This document shows, piece after piece, positions 1-11,675 of a stretch of 64,000 nucleotides of DNA. Under the pieces are notes generated by a model. That model was not told the DNA's origin. It saw only the letters and a program-made list of their open reading frames with translations, and made no database searches. Numbering within the stretch: the stretch's first letter is position 1; the number at the start of each line of letters is the position of its first letter. A program made the position numbers and the translations under genes. The stretch comes from Vesta saturnalis (lineage: Eukaryota; Arthropoda; Insecta; Coleoptera; Lampyridae). The stretch lies in assembly GCA_036346205.1 (NCBI GenBank), contig JARFJB010002140.1, forward strand, positions 124,001-188,000, written 5' to 3'.

Positions 1-11
1 ATGAAACTCAC

Positions 12-114
12 CGCTACCATATTCTCCCGAATAATCGTCATCTGTATTTACTGTAGGTTGAAGTGACGTAATATTAATATCTCCGCTTATATCGTCATTG
101 AATATCATTTCCAT
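12..114 (-). CDS. candidate first coding exon of a host gene, function unknown
   Basis: Read on the minus strand, ATG at 114 (context gagacaATGG) opens a 34-codon exon that ends at a strong splice donor, G|GTGAGT, at 12/11. The predicted peptide starts MEMIFNDDISG, has an N-glycosylation sequon (NIT) and an acidic Tyr/Gly segment (DDDYSGEYGS). Such a segment would fit the extracellular amino end of a membrane receptor, but no family can be named from so little. The reading frame is also open upstream to about position 200, so the exon could be longer and internal rather than initial. The rest of the gene lies outside the window to the left. Low complexity is absent and base composition differs from the transposon-rich DNA that follows. 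Confidence 0.45.
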
Positions 115-352
115 TGTCTCACCAAGCGAAGCATTTATCTTGATGTGAAAGAAATCAGTCAATAATGAGATAACAAACACGACGTTACAGTATGGCAACG
201 GTAAGATTCATACATGCATAGAGTGCATGAGAATCAAAACATTCATACTTAGTCAATCAGTAGTGCCCATTATTCCTAACAGTATGAGATAGAAATTGTA
301 TAGAACATAATTAACTGACATGTCTAGGGTCCATATTGGAGTATCTTTTATC

Positions 353-434
353 TTTGAAGTATCCAGCTGTTTTAGAAATATTTGATAAAAAGCCTAAAAC
401 TCCCTGTGATAAACCGCCCTCTCCGCCGTTGGAT
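353..434 (+). repeat. repeat A, copy 1, in front of a CA/CG microsatellite
   Basis: This segment aligns by eye with 58580-58660: both contain a CAGCTG, the string TTTAGAAATATTTGATAAAA and a closing CCGCYGKGGA-like motif, and both sit just before a long CA-rich array. The two are copies of one dispersed repeat, with roughly three quarters of positions identical. Confidence 0.7.
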
Positions 435-547
435 ATTTCCCAAAATCTAATCAGTTTCAGACGAAATGAAAACAAGCGTAAATACAAACTTTTAAGTATG
501 TAAGCGTTTTGCTTCAGGAGTTACCGTGGATACTAACATACATCAAC

Positions 548-1222
548 ATACACAACACACGCACGCACGCACGCACGCACGCACACGCACACGCACACGC
601 ACACGCACACGTACACGCACACGCACACGCACACGCACACGCACACGCACACGCACACACACACACACACACACACAGACACACACGAACACGCACACGC
701 ACACGCATCCACCCACACGCACGCACGCACACACGACACACGCACGTATGCACGCACGCACGCAAATGCGCACGCACTCTCCACGCACCCACCCAATCTC
801 GCACTTACGCACACACACGCACACACGCACACACGCACACACGCACACAGCACACACGACACACGACACACGCACAACGACACACGCACACACGCACATA
901 CGCACACGACACACGCACACACGCACACGCACACATGTACACACGCACACAGCACACACGCACACACGCATACACGCACACACGCACACACGCATTCACG
1001 CACACACGCACACACGTACACACGCCCACACGACACACGCACACAGCACACACGCACACAGCACGCACGCATACACGACACACGCACACGCACACACGCA
1101 CAGACGCATTCACGCACACACGTCACACGCACACGCGCACACACGCAACCATGCACCCACCCACGCACCCACTCACGCACCCACCCAACCAACCCACCCA
1201 TCCACACACACACACACACATA
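548..1222. repeat. compound CA/CG microsatellite, (ACGC)n and (ACACGC)n
   Basis: About 675 bp of ACGC, ACACGC and ACAC units with scattered interruptions (ACACGACAC, ACGCATTC, CACCCACC). Open frames across it encode only His/Thr/Arg or Cys/Val repeats and are not genes. The left part is pure ACGC/ACACGC; the centre contains a run of plain AC; the right part is degenerate. Confidence 0.95.
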
Positions 1223-1869
1223 ATTTCCGATCCTGGCGAAGCTTTACCAAAAGTGGTAGCTAATACGTCGATTTAGCGTTAGAAAAAGAGTCGATTGCAT
1301 AACTTTCTATACCTACATATCTTTATGTAGGTTCGGAAGTAAAAATGTTTACTACGATACAATGTCCGTTTATTATGAGAGTGTACGATTTCTGGGTATA
1401 TTCTTCACGATAAAACGTTTCAGACCAATTATGTCAACACTGCGGTACTTTCGGAACCTCCCTGAATCACGCCTTATATGCCTCATAAATATAACTATAT
1501 AATCATCCGTCCAATCAGAGTCCTTTGAAGTGTAACGTGCTAGACGTTGCCTAACTAAGCGCTGGTAGGTCACCGACTGTTCTCGTATTTTGCTTTGTTG
1601 AACTGGTAAAAAAGGTTAAGTTTGAACACTTGGATTTCCTGAACATAATTTAGAATGCCATCGGCTTCCTACTCAACCATTTTTGCGGGTTTTGCATCTT
1701 AAATTTTGTTTTGCTTTCCTTTTATAATATTTTCTTGTGGTATCGGTGTTTCGTCAAAGTGATTGATTTTTCAATGTAGCATATGTTTTTGTGGTTTAAT
1801 TTTCATCGTACGTTTTTGTCTTTTATCACTAAAACCATATATCCTCGTTAGGTATCGTAGCATTTGCAT
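1223..1869. other. no recognised gene; one 66-codon minus-strand frame
   Basis: Minus-strand frame 1573-1373 encodes a basic peptide and is preceded on that strand by a polypyrimidine-AG sequence near 1604 that could be a splice acceptor. I do not recognise it. The remainder is AT-rich sequence without visible features. Confidence 0.3.
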
Positions 1870-2270
1870 GTACTGTCGGCGAGTTATTTCATAAATGGAT
1901 CATGATTCTATCGAGAAAACTGCTTTCCCGGTAAACAATGTTCATTTCTAATACGTTCGAATGCCGTTCGGACTTAAAAACGCCTCGAGTACGTTTCAAA
2001 GAGTGATGGACAATATTTTACGCCCATACCTGAACAAATTCCGTTTTGTATACATGGACGATATTGTAACCTTCTCAAAACTACTTCAGGAACACTCCGT
2101 ACACATTAGACAGATATTTGAAAAATTAAGAGAATATAATATAAAAGTTCAACTAGATAAGTCGGAATTTTTGTGTAAAGAAGTAGCCTTCCTAGGACAC
2201 GTAATTACACCACAAGGTATAAAACCTAACCCCAAAAAAATTAAAGCTTTAGAATAATACCCACTTCCGA
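1870..2270 (+). pseudogene. Ty3/gypsy reverse transcriptase fragment
   Basis: The clean frame 1961-2257 starts in the conserved MPFGLKNA segment and contains the catalytic YMDD box followed by the LGHVITPQG segment, all typical of gypsy-group reverse transcriptases. Weak in-phase similarity (the KTAF segment) extends upstream to about 1905 but is interrupted by a stop. The fingers region and the first catalytic aspartate are missing. A stop at 2255 ends the frame, and related sequence resumes in another frame. Confidence 0.85.
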
Positions 2271-2429
2271 AAACAGTAAAAGAAATGAGCTTTTCTTGGA
2301 CTTGTAGGATATTACAGAAGATTTATAAAAAACTGTGCTAAACTTGTACAACCATTTACCAAATGTCTTAATAAGAATTCAAAGATTGATGTGACAGATC
2401 AAAATTATTTGCAAACATTTTATTAATGC

Positions 2430-2815
2430 AAGAAATTACTAACCAATGCACCAGTATTAACGTATCCAGACTTTGAAAAAACTTTTCATGTTACAACCGA
2501 TGCATCCAACGTAGCCATATAAGGAGTTTTATCGCAAAATAACAAATCAATTGCATTTTACACGAGGACTTTAAATAGTGCTGAACGCAATTATTCAACT
2601 ATCGAACGTGAATTGCTAAGTATAGTGGAAACCACGAAACATTTTAGGCCATACATTTACAGAAAACAATTTATAATAGAAGCAGATCATAAGCCGCTAG
2701 CTTGGTTATTTACCCTTAAAGATCCAAATTCCAGACTAGTTAAATGGAGATTGAGACTCAAGGAGTTTGACTACAAAATACAACACAAGAAAGGCAAAAT
2801 TTAGTAGCCGATGCG
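2430..2815 (+). pseudogene. Ty3/gypsy RNase H fragment
   Basis: Reads through a TDAS box (first catalytic Asp of gypsy RNase H), the YTRTLNSAERNYST segment and a DHKPL motif, ending near 2800. A stop at about 2520 follows the TDAS box and another closes the frame at 2802. Order and spacing after the reverse transcriptase are as in gypsy pol. Confidence 0.85.
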
Positions 2816-2872
2816 TTATCGCGAATTGAAATTAATACAAGGGAAACCTCAAACGATACAGAACTAGACCTT

Positions 2873-4225
2873 ATGTCAATAATCCCAAATGTCGACGAAA
2901 ACCCTTCGTCCGATGATTTAGAAGAATCATTGAACAGACAACAAGATAATCAATCGAATAATACAAAACACACATCTACTGAAAATCCAATATTCTCAGT
3001 ACTAATCTCTGAGAATCCAGTAAATCATTTCATGTATCGCGTAATCTTAAAACAAAGAGATCAATATAAAATAGAATATCAAAGACCATTATTAAAACAT
3101 AACTATGTTGTTACAATTAAGCAAGGTAACGAACTGGAAAACATTTCGCGAATGTTAAAGAAAATCATAGATCCAAAAAACTTATGCGGAGTATACTTTA
3201 AAGATAAGGAATTAGGATCAAATTTTTTTGAAATAAAAAGTAATTTATTCAATAACAAAATAAAATTTGTTAAATGTAACCTTCTAACAAAAGATATAGA
3301 ACAATCGAATGAACAATTCGAACTAATAGATAAATATCAGTCTAATAATCACAATGGCATATTAGAAACCTATAATTACTTAAAACTAAATATTACTGGT
3401 CTAACCAAAAACCACGATAAACAAAGTAATTAACGAGTGCGAAGCTTATAACGTTAGTAAGTACGATATAAATCCATATAAAATTCAGTTTTCTGGATCT
3501 TTACTCGCAAGGAAACCTTTCGATGTAGTACACATTGATACATTTAGTTTCGAAGGAAACAAATTTTTAACAATAATGGACCACTTTTCACGATATACAC
3601 AATCCTATTACATAACAGACGCATCAGGATTAATAGTGTTAAATAAGTTGAGATACTACTTTTCGCACCACGGTTTCCCAAAGAAAATCATTTGCCACGA
3701 ATGAAAGGAGTTCAAGAACAAGGTCTTCCAAGAATATTGCGCTTTATTTCAAAATCGAATTGCATTTCACTACTAACTATAACAGTAAGAGTAACTTTCC
3801 AATAAAAAGAGTATACTCCATCATTTTAGAAAAATGTAGAATTATCAAGATTGAAAATAAAAAATAAAAGTCCCTAAAATTCAATGATATCGGCCGTATT
3901 AACGTACAATCAGTCTATACACTCTGCAACGGGTTATACACCTTTTACTCTACTGTACGGGCCTTACGAAAACTTAAATGCACATGAAATTGATTTAAAC
4001 GAAACTGTGTACGAAAATTACAACGAAAAGCGAAAAACCGAATTGTTACCCTTCTACGAACACTTATATCACAAACAATTAGAAAAGTGCACTAAGACTC
4101 TAGAAAAGAAAAATAGAGATAAAGAATCAACCATTGAAATGTATGAACCAGTAGCCTATTTTACACGGAAAAGAATTAGAAAAACAAATCCGTGCTTTGA
4201 TAAAGTAAATTATAACATCCGTTAA
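2873..4225 (+). pseudogene. integrase and linker of the errantivirus-like element
   Basis: 2873-3433 is a variable linker leading to an HNGI...Y segment that resembles the zinc-binding amino end of integrase. The core follows around 3510-3620 with VVHIDTF (first catalytic Asp) and TIMDHFSRY. At about 3695 the usual second Asp motif is altered and followed by a stop, and around 3815 the usual catalytic Glu is replaced by Lys. 3884-4225 is the carboxy end with the NQSIHSATGYTPF segment. The domain cannot be active. Confidence 0.8.
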
Positions 4226-4379
4226 TAAAAATAAAATCAAAGGGCTCAGAGAAAGTTCAAATAGACCAGCGAACATACACACAAGAAAAATGAAACGTAT
4301 TAAAAAGAAATTTTGTTTGCAGGATTTGCCTGGCAATCCAGAACCAGGGCCTTCAAATTGAAACATTTTATACAAATGG

Positions 4380-5831
4380 GTACATTACCCAAGACATAGG
4401 CCCAGCCAAATTAGTAGATCATTATCATAAGTTTTACTTCTATATTAATATAACAGGTTTAGAATTAAGTTATTATCAAATATTAAGTAAGGTAGTAATT
4501 TTAGACACCAATTCATGGTCCAGAAATTAATCCATGTATTAAAAGAGAATTGTAAGTTAATAGAAAACAGTTATCTAAACTTAAACATAAAAGAAAACGT
4601 GGTCTTGCTAATATTATTGGTACAGTAATAAAATATGTTATTGGCAACCCTGACAACAACGAATTAATAAAAATCTCAATTCACTATATAAAAATCAAGA
4701 TAAAATTATTCAACAGGTAGATAAATACACTTCACTTGCTAATCACATCACTGGGAGGTACTTTAAAGACTTGGAAACAATCCAGAACAACACTGATTTA
4801 TTTGTTAATGAATTAAAAAGGTGAACAGTATTCTTGACACACAGTTAATTATTCAATACAATAATTATTTAAGTTCCAAATGATTGGACATCCTTCAAAC
4901 TATTGAAAGAACAATTTCTTTAGCTTTTTCTAAAATAAAAATCTCGAAATTATGTCTGATATAGAAATAATTGAAATTATCGACCATTTAAAATTAATTT
5001 ATAAAAGACGGAGTTGCCTGAATTAGATAAAATCCATATTTTAAAATACTGGAATTTTCAAAGTTTAGAATTTTGTCAACAGAAGATTCAATTACATGTA
5101 TATTGTATATACCCATCCTCAACCCTTCAATATTCCAATACAAAGGAATTTACCCGATACCTGATCAGCAAAACAAGGTGCTAATACCGCCGTTCCAATA
5201 TCACCTTCAAGGTGTAAGAAAATAACTATGGACTAATGAAAAGTGTAAAGTTATAGAAAAACAAATTGTGTGTTTTGAAATAACAGAAACGAGTAAGTGT
5301 TCCATAACTTATAACAAAGGTTGTATATACGCCGTAATCAATAACAATTATAAGTTGTATGCTCAATTAGACAACAGAAAAATTTTAGTATCAGTTAAAC
5401 AAAATTTAGAAATAATTGAAGAATGTCACAACGAAATTAATAACTTTGTATCGTCCGGAAGCAATTGCAAATTAACAATAGATGATCAAACTTTTGAAAA
5501 CACATTTATTAATTTTACTTATTAGAATCCTATAGAAATTAATAAATATAAAGCTGACTTGCCTGTAAAACTAGAACCAAAACATTTAGAAAACTTGAAA
5601 ACCTTAAAAGAAGAAGCTGAAATATTAAATACTGATTTAAAAATTAATCCTTTAGTGCATGTTATACATTTATTTATAACTACTATTGTAATTATTTTAT
5701 TAGTTATGTTTTGTATTTTGATCTATGTATTTAGAAATAAGATAAGTAATAGAATTAGGGAACAAAGACAGGATAAAGAACTGATTCCTTTAAAACAGAT
5801 AACTTCGCAGAATGAGGACATTCCGTCTTAA
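4380..5831 (+). pseudogene. env-like glycoprotein remnant
   Basis: Broken into several frames. Visible landmarks are an amino-terminal segment around 4400-4490, a basic KRKR cleavage-type site at about 4592-4600 followed by a Gly/Ala/Ile-rich stretch, an Asn/Cys-bearing ectodomain frame at 5268-5525, and a hydrophobic transmembrane stretch (about 5640-5740) with a short charged tail ending at 5829. This matches the layout of insect errantiviral Env (baculovirus F-like). Frameshifts and stops between the pieces make it non-functional. Confidence 0.7.
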
Positions 5832-5839
5832 GGGAAAGG
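5831..5839 (+). other. polypurine tract
   Basis: AGGGAAAGG directly abuts the start of the LTR (AGTTATATTC), as expected for plus-strand priming of LTR retroelements. Confidence 0.7.
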
Positions 5840-6165
5840 AGTTATATTCTCCGTATGTTTGTATAATATATATCAATATATAAATAGCTAGTATAACATA
5901 TCATTCTGTAAACAATAGTCAAACATCAAATATTAATTGCATCATCAAATATTATCACATGTAAACTTTCATATTTGTTATTATTGTAATTTATCAATTC
6001 TTAGAGATGTTAGTTATGTTAAGTAAACTAATGATGTTATAAAAGACGCTGCATTGATAACAATAGTCAGAGTTCATATTAACTTATAGTTAGTGAGGTC
6101 TCAGTTTTTAATTATAATAATTTATTTTTAAATAAATCTTATTTGCAATAAACATAATTATATGT
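5840..6165 (+). repeat. 3' LTR
   Basis: Begins AGTTA, a common errantivirus LTR start, directly after the polypurine tract. Contains a TATA box (TATAAAA, 6038-6044) and two AATAAA signals (6131-6136, 6147-6152). The exact end is uncertain because no 5' LTR is present for comparison. Confidence 0.6.
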
Positions 6166-8391
6166 GTAAAATAAAAAGTGGAGAACAGATTTTTTTATTT
6201 ATAAACATGGGTAAAGCACAAAATTAAATATTGTAAGTGTGCTTTTACTAATTGTTTAGATAGGACACTGAATTTAGAACTCGAGGCGTAATCCGTGAGC
6301 TGTAAAGAAGGTGGAGTGCCTAAAATGTGGAAATTCACTAGTGTAAAACAATATTTTCTGTATTTGTTTTAAAAAACTTTATTTTTGTGTAAATTTTGGG
6401 ATTGAGTGTATCAGTTATCCAATTTGGAATATAAATAATAAAACATACACCTTTGTTTATGTATCTCATTTTAATAACACAAGAAATTATTTAAACCACC
6501 TAAACTACCAAATGTGCTCAACCGCTAGATATAATATTCAATAACTGCCTTTGAAGAATTAGTCACCAAACAGGATTACGCAGTTACATCTTAGCTAAAA
6601 TTAATTTTGAAAAATGTTTCAGTAAGTAACTCCATGCTACTGTCTTATAAAACGTAATTTATGTGAGAATACGGGTGAGCACATTTTATATAATTACCAT
6701 AAATCAGAAAGCAATGCATATAACCTAACATTACAAGATAGTTACACCCTCCGTGTGTATTGAGGATAATTAATCCCCATGTTACACATAATATTGTTTC
6801 GGTATAATTACTGAGCTTGTAGTTCTGACTAGTGACTGGTTGCTATAGTTAAAGCTAGTTTAGAACTGCCGTGTTCTGCCCATTATGGATATGCAATAGC
6901 AGTAAAGCTTATGTGTTATTGTGGTTTAGAACTCTGGTTACTTTACCACACTCGCAATCCTCTTATTCTAACTAACAATATATACCAACAGCTTCTCTCA
7001 TTTCGTATGCATCACTAATTATAGATTGAATTTGAAGGTAGTAAGCTTAGTATTATAATTGATGTAGAAATATGTGTGTCATTTAACATTGTCTTTATAT
7101 AAAGACCTGCACTACGGTTGACTGAGTTTGTATTATATTTAACACTTAGATGCAGGTGCAAGAACTTGAAGTTGTACGTTCATTAATTTTCTTACTAATA
7201 ACTTAAGAAGCTTGCAATTTAACTAACATGACTTCTCGATTAGCATCAATGTTACAATGACGTAATATTTGTACAATTTTCTATTGTTTTAACGAAAAAA
7301 TGTCACAACAACACCTGCGTATTGTTAGATTTTTAACTGCCAGAACGACATTAACTGTTTACAGACCGAAGCTATTACATGTAGAAACTGTGAGAAGGGT
7401 TAACCTCACGGTACATCTCCATTAAAAATTATGTAATATGCTATATTTTAGCAGTTTTTGTAAATATTAATTTAAAAACATTAGTATGCTCTGAGCCAAG
7501 ATGTTTGGTGCTCTACGTAGAAAGTATCGGAGGATGGTTTATGTCTGACTGAGACAATATTCATATTTTGCATTTACAGGTTCGGATTTCGAATTCGGCT
7601 CATATAACATGAAAAAAAATCTATGTGTAGTTAATAAAATGAACACCTATATAGTGCAATTTAAAAATGTAAATGTAAAATATTTGTACAAGTCTAACTA
7701 CCTCCCTTCCTTATAAAGAAATTTTACCTAATTGGAATCGAATTAGTCAGGTATCAATTATTCATTTAGATGAAGACAACGATCCCAGTCTAATGATCTA
7801 TTTAATATAGATATAGAATAATATTTTATTTATTTTCTTTATTTACATCACATTAAGTCTTACTAAGCTTGCACAACAATTAAATTTCAAACATTACACA
7901 TCTATATAAGTTACCATAAACTTGAACTTTTATTAAATTTTAGAACCAAACAATTAATTATATCTACAATTATTTATTATTTTTTCAATTTCCCTGTTTA
8001 TCAAGCAAATTAAATTTTTTTCTAATAATTTATTCAAAGTATTATGTAATTTTATTCACAACTAGCGATAGAATATGCCATTAGTAGGCCGATTTTGAAA
8101 GCGAGATTTCGTTTTTCTCGACCTGCTTAATTTTTCTCTCCTGGTAGTAGATAATTAAATTGACAGTTGGGTTGCCTATCTAATACCAATAACAAAAGTC
8201 GCGTTCCTTTGAGGACGTGCATGTTTTAGGATCTGCGCATTCTTTTTCTTTATTTATAAAAGAAAGAGAGGTTAAGTTTTACTTTAATTCGCTTACGGAA
8301 CAGAAACTTTAAGAAAAATGAAATGGAAAAAGAACAATTAAGAAATTAATGATGAAAATGGTAATTAATTGTACAATTATTGTACGTAATG
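6166..8391. other. AT-rich DNA, nothing recognised
   Basis: I see no coding frame with family resemblance, no inverted repeat pair and no microsatellite here. Confidence 0.5.
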
Positions 8392-9381
8392 TTAATTCGT
8401 GACGCATCTGCATTTATCGATACTTGAGGTTGGTGTGTCACACATAGTGCAAGAATTTCCTTGGACCATGTGCGCAATTCTTCTTTTATCGGCAATAGAA
8501 TCTTCTACATATCCTTCTGCCACTGTAGATGATTTCCAGCCACCATGCCGTTTTAGAGATAATAAGTCACCGCCATTATCTGCTAAAATTGTAACCGATG
8601 TCCTTCTCAACGAATGTCCCGTAAACTGATATGCATTAGGGAGATTTAAATATTTTGCAACCTTTTAGGAACACCGCTTATTGAATTATGGCCTATATTT
8701 TGCCTAGTTGGTTTCCCCATGTCTGGATGGGACCTCTGTGACAGGTAACTCTTCACGAGATTAACCCACTCTGGTTCTACAATTACAAATTTTCTTGCAG
8801 ATTTTGTTTTCGTAAGCGGGATGTTGACTATGATTATGTCATCACGAACACCAATATCTGCCACTCTCATATTGCATAGCTCGTCCGTCCTGCAAGCTCC
8901 TGCTACGCCTATTACAAGGATGACCTGAAACACTATAATAATTGCTTAATTTGACTATCCCATCAAAGATTTACCTTAGTGCAAAGAAACATGACGTCAG
9001 GAGCTTCGGCGAGAAATTTTGCTAGGTCCCCTTTTAAATACGGGTTATTTTTTCGGCATATAGCAATCATTATTTCTTTTTAAGAATGCAATTACTTTAT
9101 AATATTTCGAAATGTCAATATTTTCTTTCAGCTTTAAAGTTTGTTTTAACATCGAAAATGTAGCCCACAAGCTGGAAGCTTTACTATTTTCAGATCTCTC
9201 TTGAAAATACACTAAGATCACATTTTCACGCACTTTTAGTACACCTTTCGACTGGCATCAATCTTTGAAATTTGAATATACTTTAATTTTTCGATTTTTC
9301 AGGTAATAAGCTGCCTGATGCTACATGCTCTGCTGCCTCTCTAATTTCTGGAGGAGTACTAGATATTTCAATACTTTCCAT
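8392..9381 (-). pseudogene. tyrosine recombinase (Crypton-like), decayed, with a 50 bp intron
   Basis: The minus strand encodes an integrase of about 330 residues in several frames. Start ATG at 9381 (MESIEIS...), then a core-binding domain at 9233-9045, then the catalytic domain. Catalytic residues of tyrosine recombinases are visible: Arg in GACRTDEL (about 8895), His and Arg in GHSLRRTS (about 8605), His in KRHGGWKS and Tyr in AEGYVEDS (about 8505). A 50 bp intron at 8974-8925 has GTAA...TTTCAG ends and is phase 0, between FLCTK and VILVIG. Frameshifts lie in the A-run at about 9051-9056 and near 8660, with further breaks near 9280. This type is common in insect genomes and resembles Crypton recombinases; it would cut and rejoin DNA through a tyrosine nucleophile. 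Confidence 0.75.
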
Positions 9382-9580
9382 TTTAGCTACTGAAACTACC
9401 TAAGGATGATTAAAAGTTAAATGTGAATGTTTTACAAAATGTCAACAAATTGAAACATGTGAAAACCTCAGGCCACTTAATTTTTTATGTAATAATAATA
9501 TTATTTGAATTGTATTTATTTATTGTCATATTTACAGAATATGTGTGCTAGTAGTGAATAAAATAATATATAAACCACGG

Positions 9581-9662
9581 TAGAGAAGACCTTCTGAGCC
9601 TCGTACACTTATTTCCCTCGGGAAATAATACATCTCGGCTCAGAAAATTGTCTTCTGGTGTA
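9581..9662. repeat. imperfect palindrome, about 40 bp arms
   Basis: The centre TTATTTCCCTCGGGAAATAA (9609-9628) is a near-perfect palindrome and the outer arms continue it (AGAAGAC..TTCTGAGCC against GGCTCAGAA..GTCTTCT). It lies just outside the transposon beginning at 9718. It may be a foldback mini-element or a remnant of one. Confidence 0.75.
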
Positions 9663-9717
9663 TAATTACTATTATTAATTATAGCGACTAATAAAATTTT
9701 AGCAAAATTTTTTCTTA

Positions 9718-11675
9718 TTTGTCCCCTAGGGAGTTATTTTTACAGAGTTGGTATAATATTTTTCACTAACGTCAAATTTGATTAATTTATATGTGTTGTC
9801 TCTGTTTATATTCACATGATTGATATATTTAAGTATTAAAAACGAGGATTTTTTTAAATATCCGTTTCCATAGCTATGTACAAAGCAGTTTGAAAGTTTG
9901 CAATTGATTAATATTGTCACTTCAAAATGCCTAAAAATTAGATAACAAGATAATTTATATAAAAAAACCTTTTACAGTTTAATAAATACCAAAGTTTCTC
10001 ATGCAAAAGCTTTAATTGAAACGGGAAAAATATTTGATGTAAGTGATTTAAGTTTATATAAAATAGTTTAATATATTAAATTAATATTTTTTCAAATTTC
10101 TGTAAAGAGCATCAATAAAATTGTAAACGGACGTGACGAACAGACAAATTTTGCTAAATTAGGTCAACCGACAACTAGTGACGATATATTCAATAATTAT
10201 CTTTTTCGCAAGGATTTACCGCGACTCATTTCGCAATACAATTCAAAATCTGAACGTTTTACGATGGAAAACTTTTGGCCGACAGTCGTGAACATTTGGA
10301 TTTTAAGGGTAGTAGATCAAGTTTATTCAAAATTATAAAATTGATGGGGTACAAGTACAAAATTTTTAATGGACGTAAACAACTATGCGAAAAATAAACA
10401 TCTCGTTGAATTAAAAATCACTTTTCTCAGGGAGTTCATCCAATGTCTAAATTCAAGTGAGAATTTAATATTCGTGTTTTTGGATGAAATGTGGATTTAC
10501 CAAAATGGGAGGGATATTCGTCGTTGGGTGCATGATACTCATTTGAAAAGTGATCCTTCCACAATTAAGTCTGAAGGCAGACGTTTTACAATATTACACG
10601 CAGGTTGTAAGTTTGGCTTCTTAGAGGGGTGCGACTACTTACTGGGCTCACAAAATAATGACCGTGACTATCACAAGATAATGACTGCACAACGTTTCCA
10701 AAACTAGGTGGTTAATCAGTTAATTCCTGCTTTGACTGCAATCAAAATATGTGGTGGTAATGGACAATGCACCGTATCACTCGGTGCAGTTGAACAAACC
10801 ACCAACTTTTTCTAGCAAGGAATCCCAAACGCAGGATTTGTTGATTAACCACAATGTGAAAATTAACGACCATTTAACAAAAGAACAATTGTGGGAGTTG
10901 ATTAAACCATTTCGAGAACGTCATACTAAACAGTTTGTAATTGTCGACATTTTAAAAAAGCAAGGTCATGAAGTCCTTCATTCGCCCCCATTCCATTGTC
11001 AATATAATCTAATTGAAATTGGCATGGGGTTATTGCAAGAACTTCTATAATAAGCATATAAATTCGCAACCTAAATCAAAAGATAGGGTTGCAAATTTGT
11101 CGCGGCTTGCTCTTTCAAAATGTACGGCCTACATGTGGCAAGGTTATGTAAAACACTACGAAAAAATAATTTCTGTCAAAAATATTCTACCATTCACTAC
11201 TTCTCTCGAGGGATCAGATTCAGAACTTTCTTCTGAAAACGATTAATCTAATTCAGATGTAGAAGATTCAATTGGCAGTTATTAAATATTTTTAAACCAC
11301 CTGAAGGACTGTAAACGACAAAGCAGTGTGGTTCCTTTATTTATTTGTGTTTAGTTTTGAATATTGTTAAAAATAAATGTTTTTTAGTTGTATCAAATTA
11401 TTTTGTGAAATTTAATGAAAATCTTTTATTTCAATTGAGAAACACCCCAGATTAAACTTATGGGTAAGTTATAATACGGCGGAACCCTATTTCTTCACTC
11501 AAAATTCAATCCTTCTGTTATTATAGAGTGATCCGTGGTTACTATTCATTTTAATCGAATGTGGCAACTGTTAAATTAATTTTGACATATAATCAGATTT
11601 AAGGTTAGTGAGAACCGTCTAATACCAGTGTACTTTTGCTGTAATAATAAAACACCCCCAAATCTAGGGGGCAAA
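9718..11675 (+). mobile_element. TA-flanked DDE transposon with long D-E spacing, copy 1
   Basis: Short terminal inverted repeats TTTGTCCCCTAG (9718) and TTTGCCCCCTAG (reverse complement of the end at 11675) are each bordered by TA (9716-9717, 11676-11677), the target duplication of the IS630/Tc1/mariner superfamily. The 1958 bp body contains one transposase pseudogene. A second, more diverged element of the same type lies at 28534-30826. Confidence 0.65.
9975..11246 (+). pseudogene. IS630/Tc1/mariner-type transposase, DD8xE-like
   Basis: Frames 10369-10707, 10751-11050 and 11013-11246 follow one another. The first carries FLDEMWIY (first catalytic Asp), the second MDNAPYH (second Asp) and NLIE (catalytic Glu). 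83 residues lie between the second Asp and the Glu, far more than the 34-41 of ordinary Tc1/mariner enzymes but close to the DD82E 'Sailor' group. The third frame is the carboxy end with an acidic SDSELSSEND tail. Amino-terminal helix-turn-helix-like sequence is at 9975-10160, possibly with a small intron. Breaks: a TAG at 10705 and frameshifts near 10745 and 11015. It would have cut and pasted the element at TA sites. Confidence 0.7.

Larger units (their letters stand above)
1870..6165 (+). mobile_element. 5'-truncated errantivirus-like (Ty3/gypsy + env) element
   Basis: Fragments in order on the plus strand match the pol and env layout of insect errantiviruses: reverse transcriptase, RNase H, integrase, an env-like reading region with a transmembrane segment, a polypurine tract and a 3' LTR. 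No gag, protease or 5' LTR is visible, so the copy is cut near 1870. Several stops and frameshifts break every gene. It is an inactive fossil. Left boundary is approximate; the right edge is taken from the position where LTR-like sequence (polyadenylation signals) ends. Confidence 0.8.

Noticed and set aside
509..1276. Open frames of 228-255 codons over the CA/CG array
   Set aside because: They only translate the microsatellite (His/Thr/Arg or Cys/Val repeats) in several frames on both strands.
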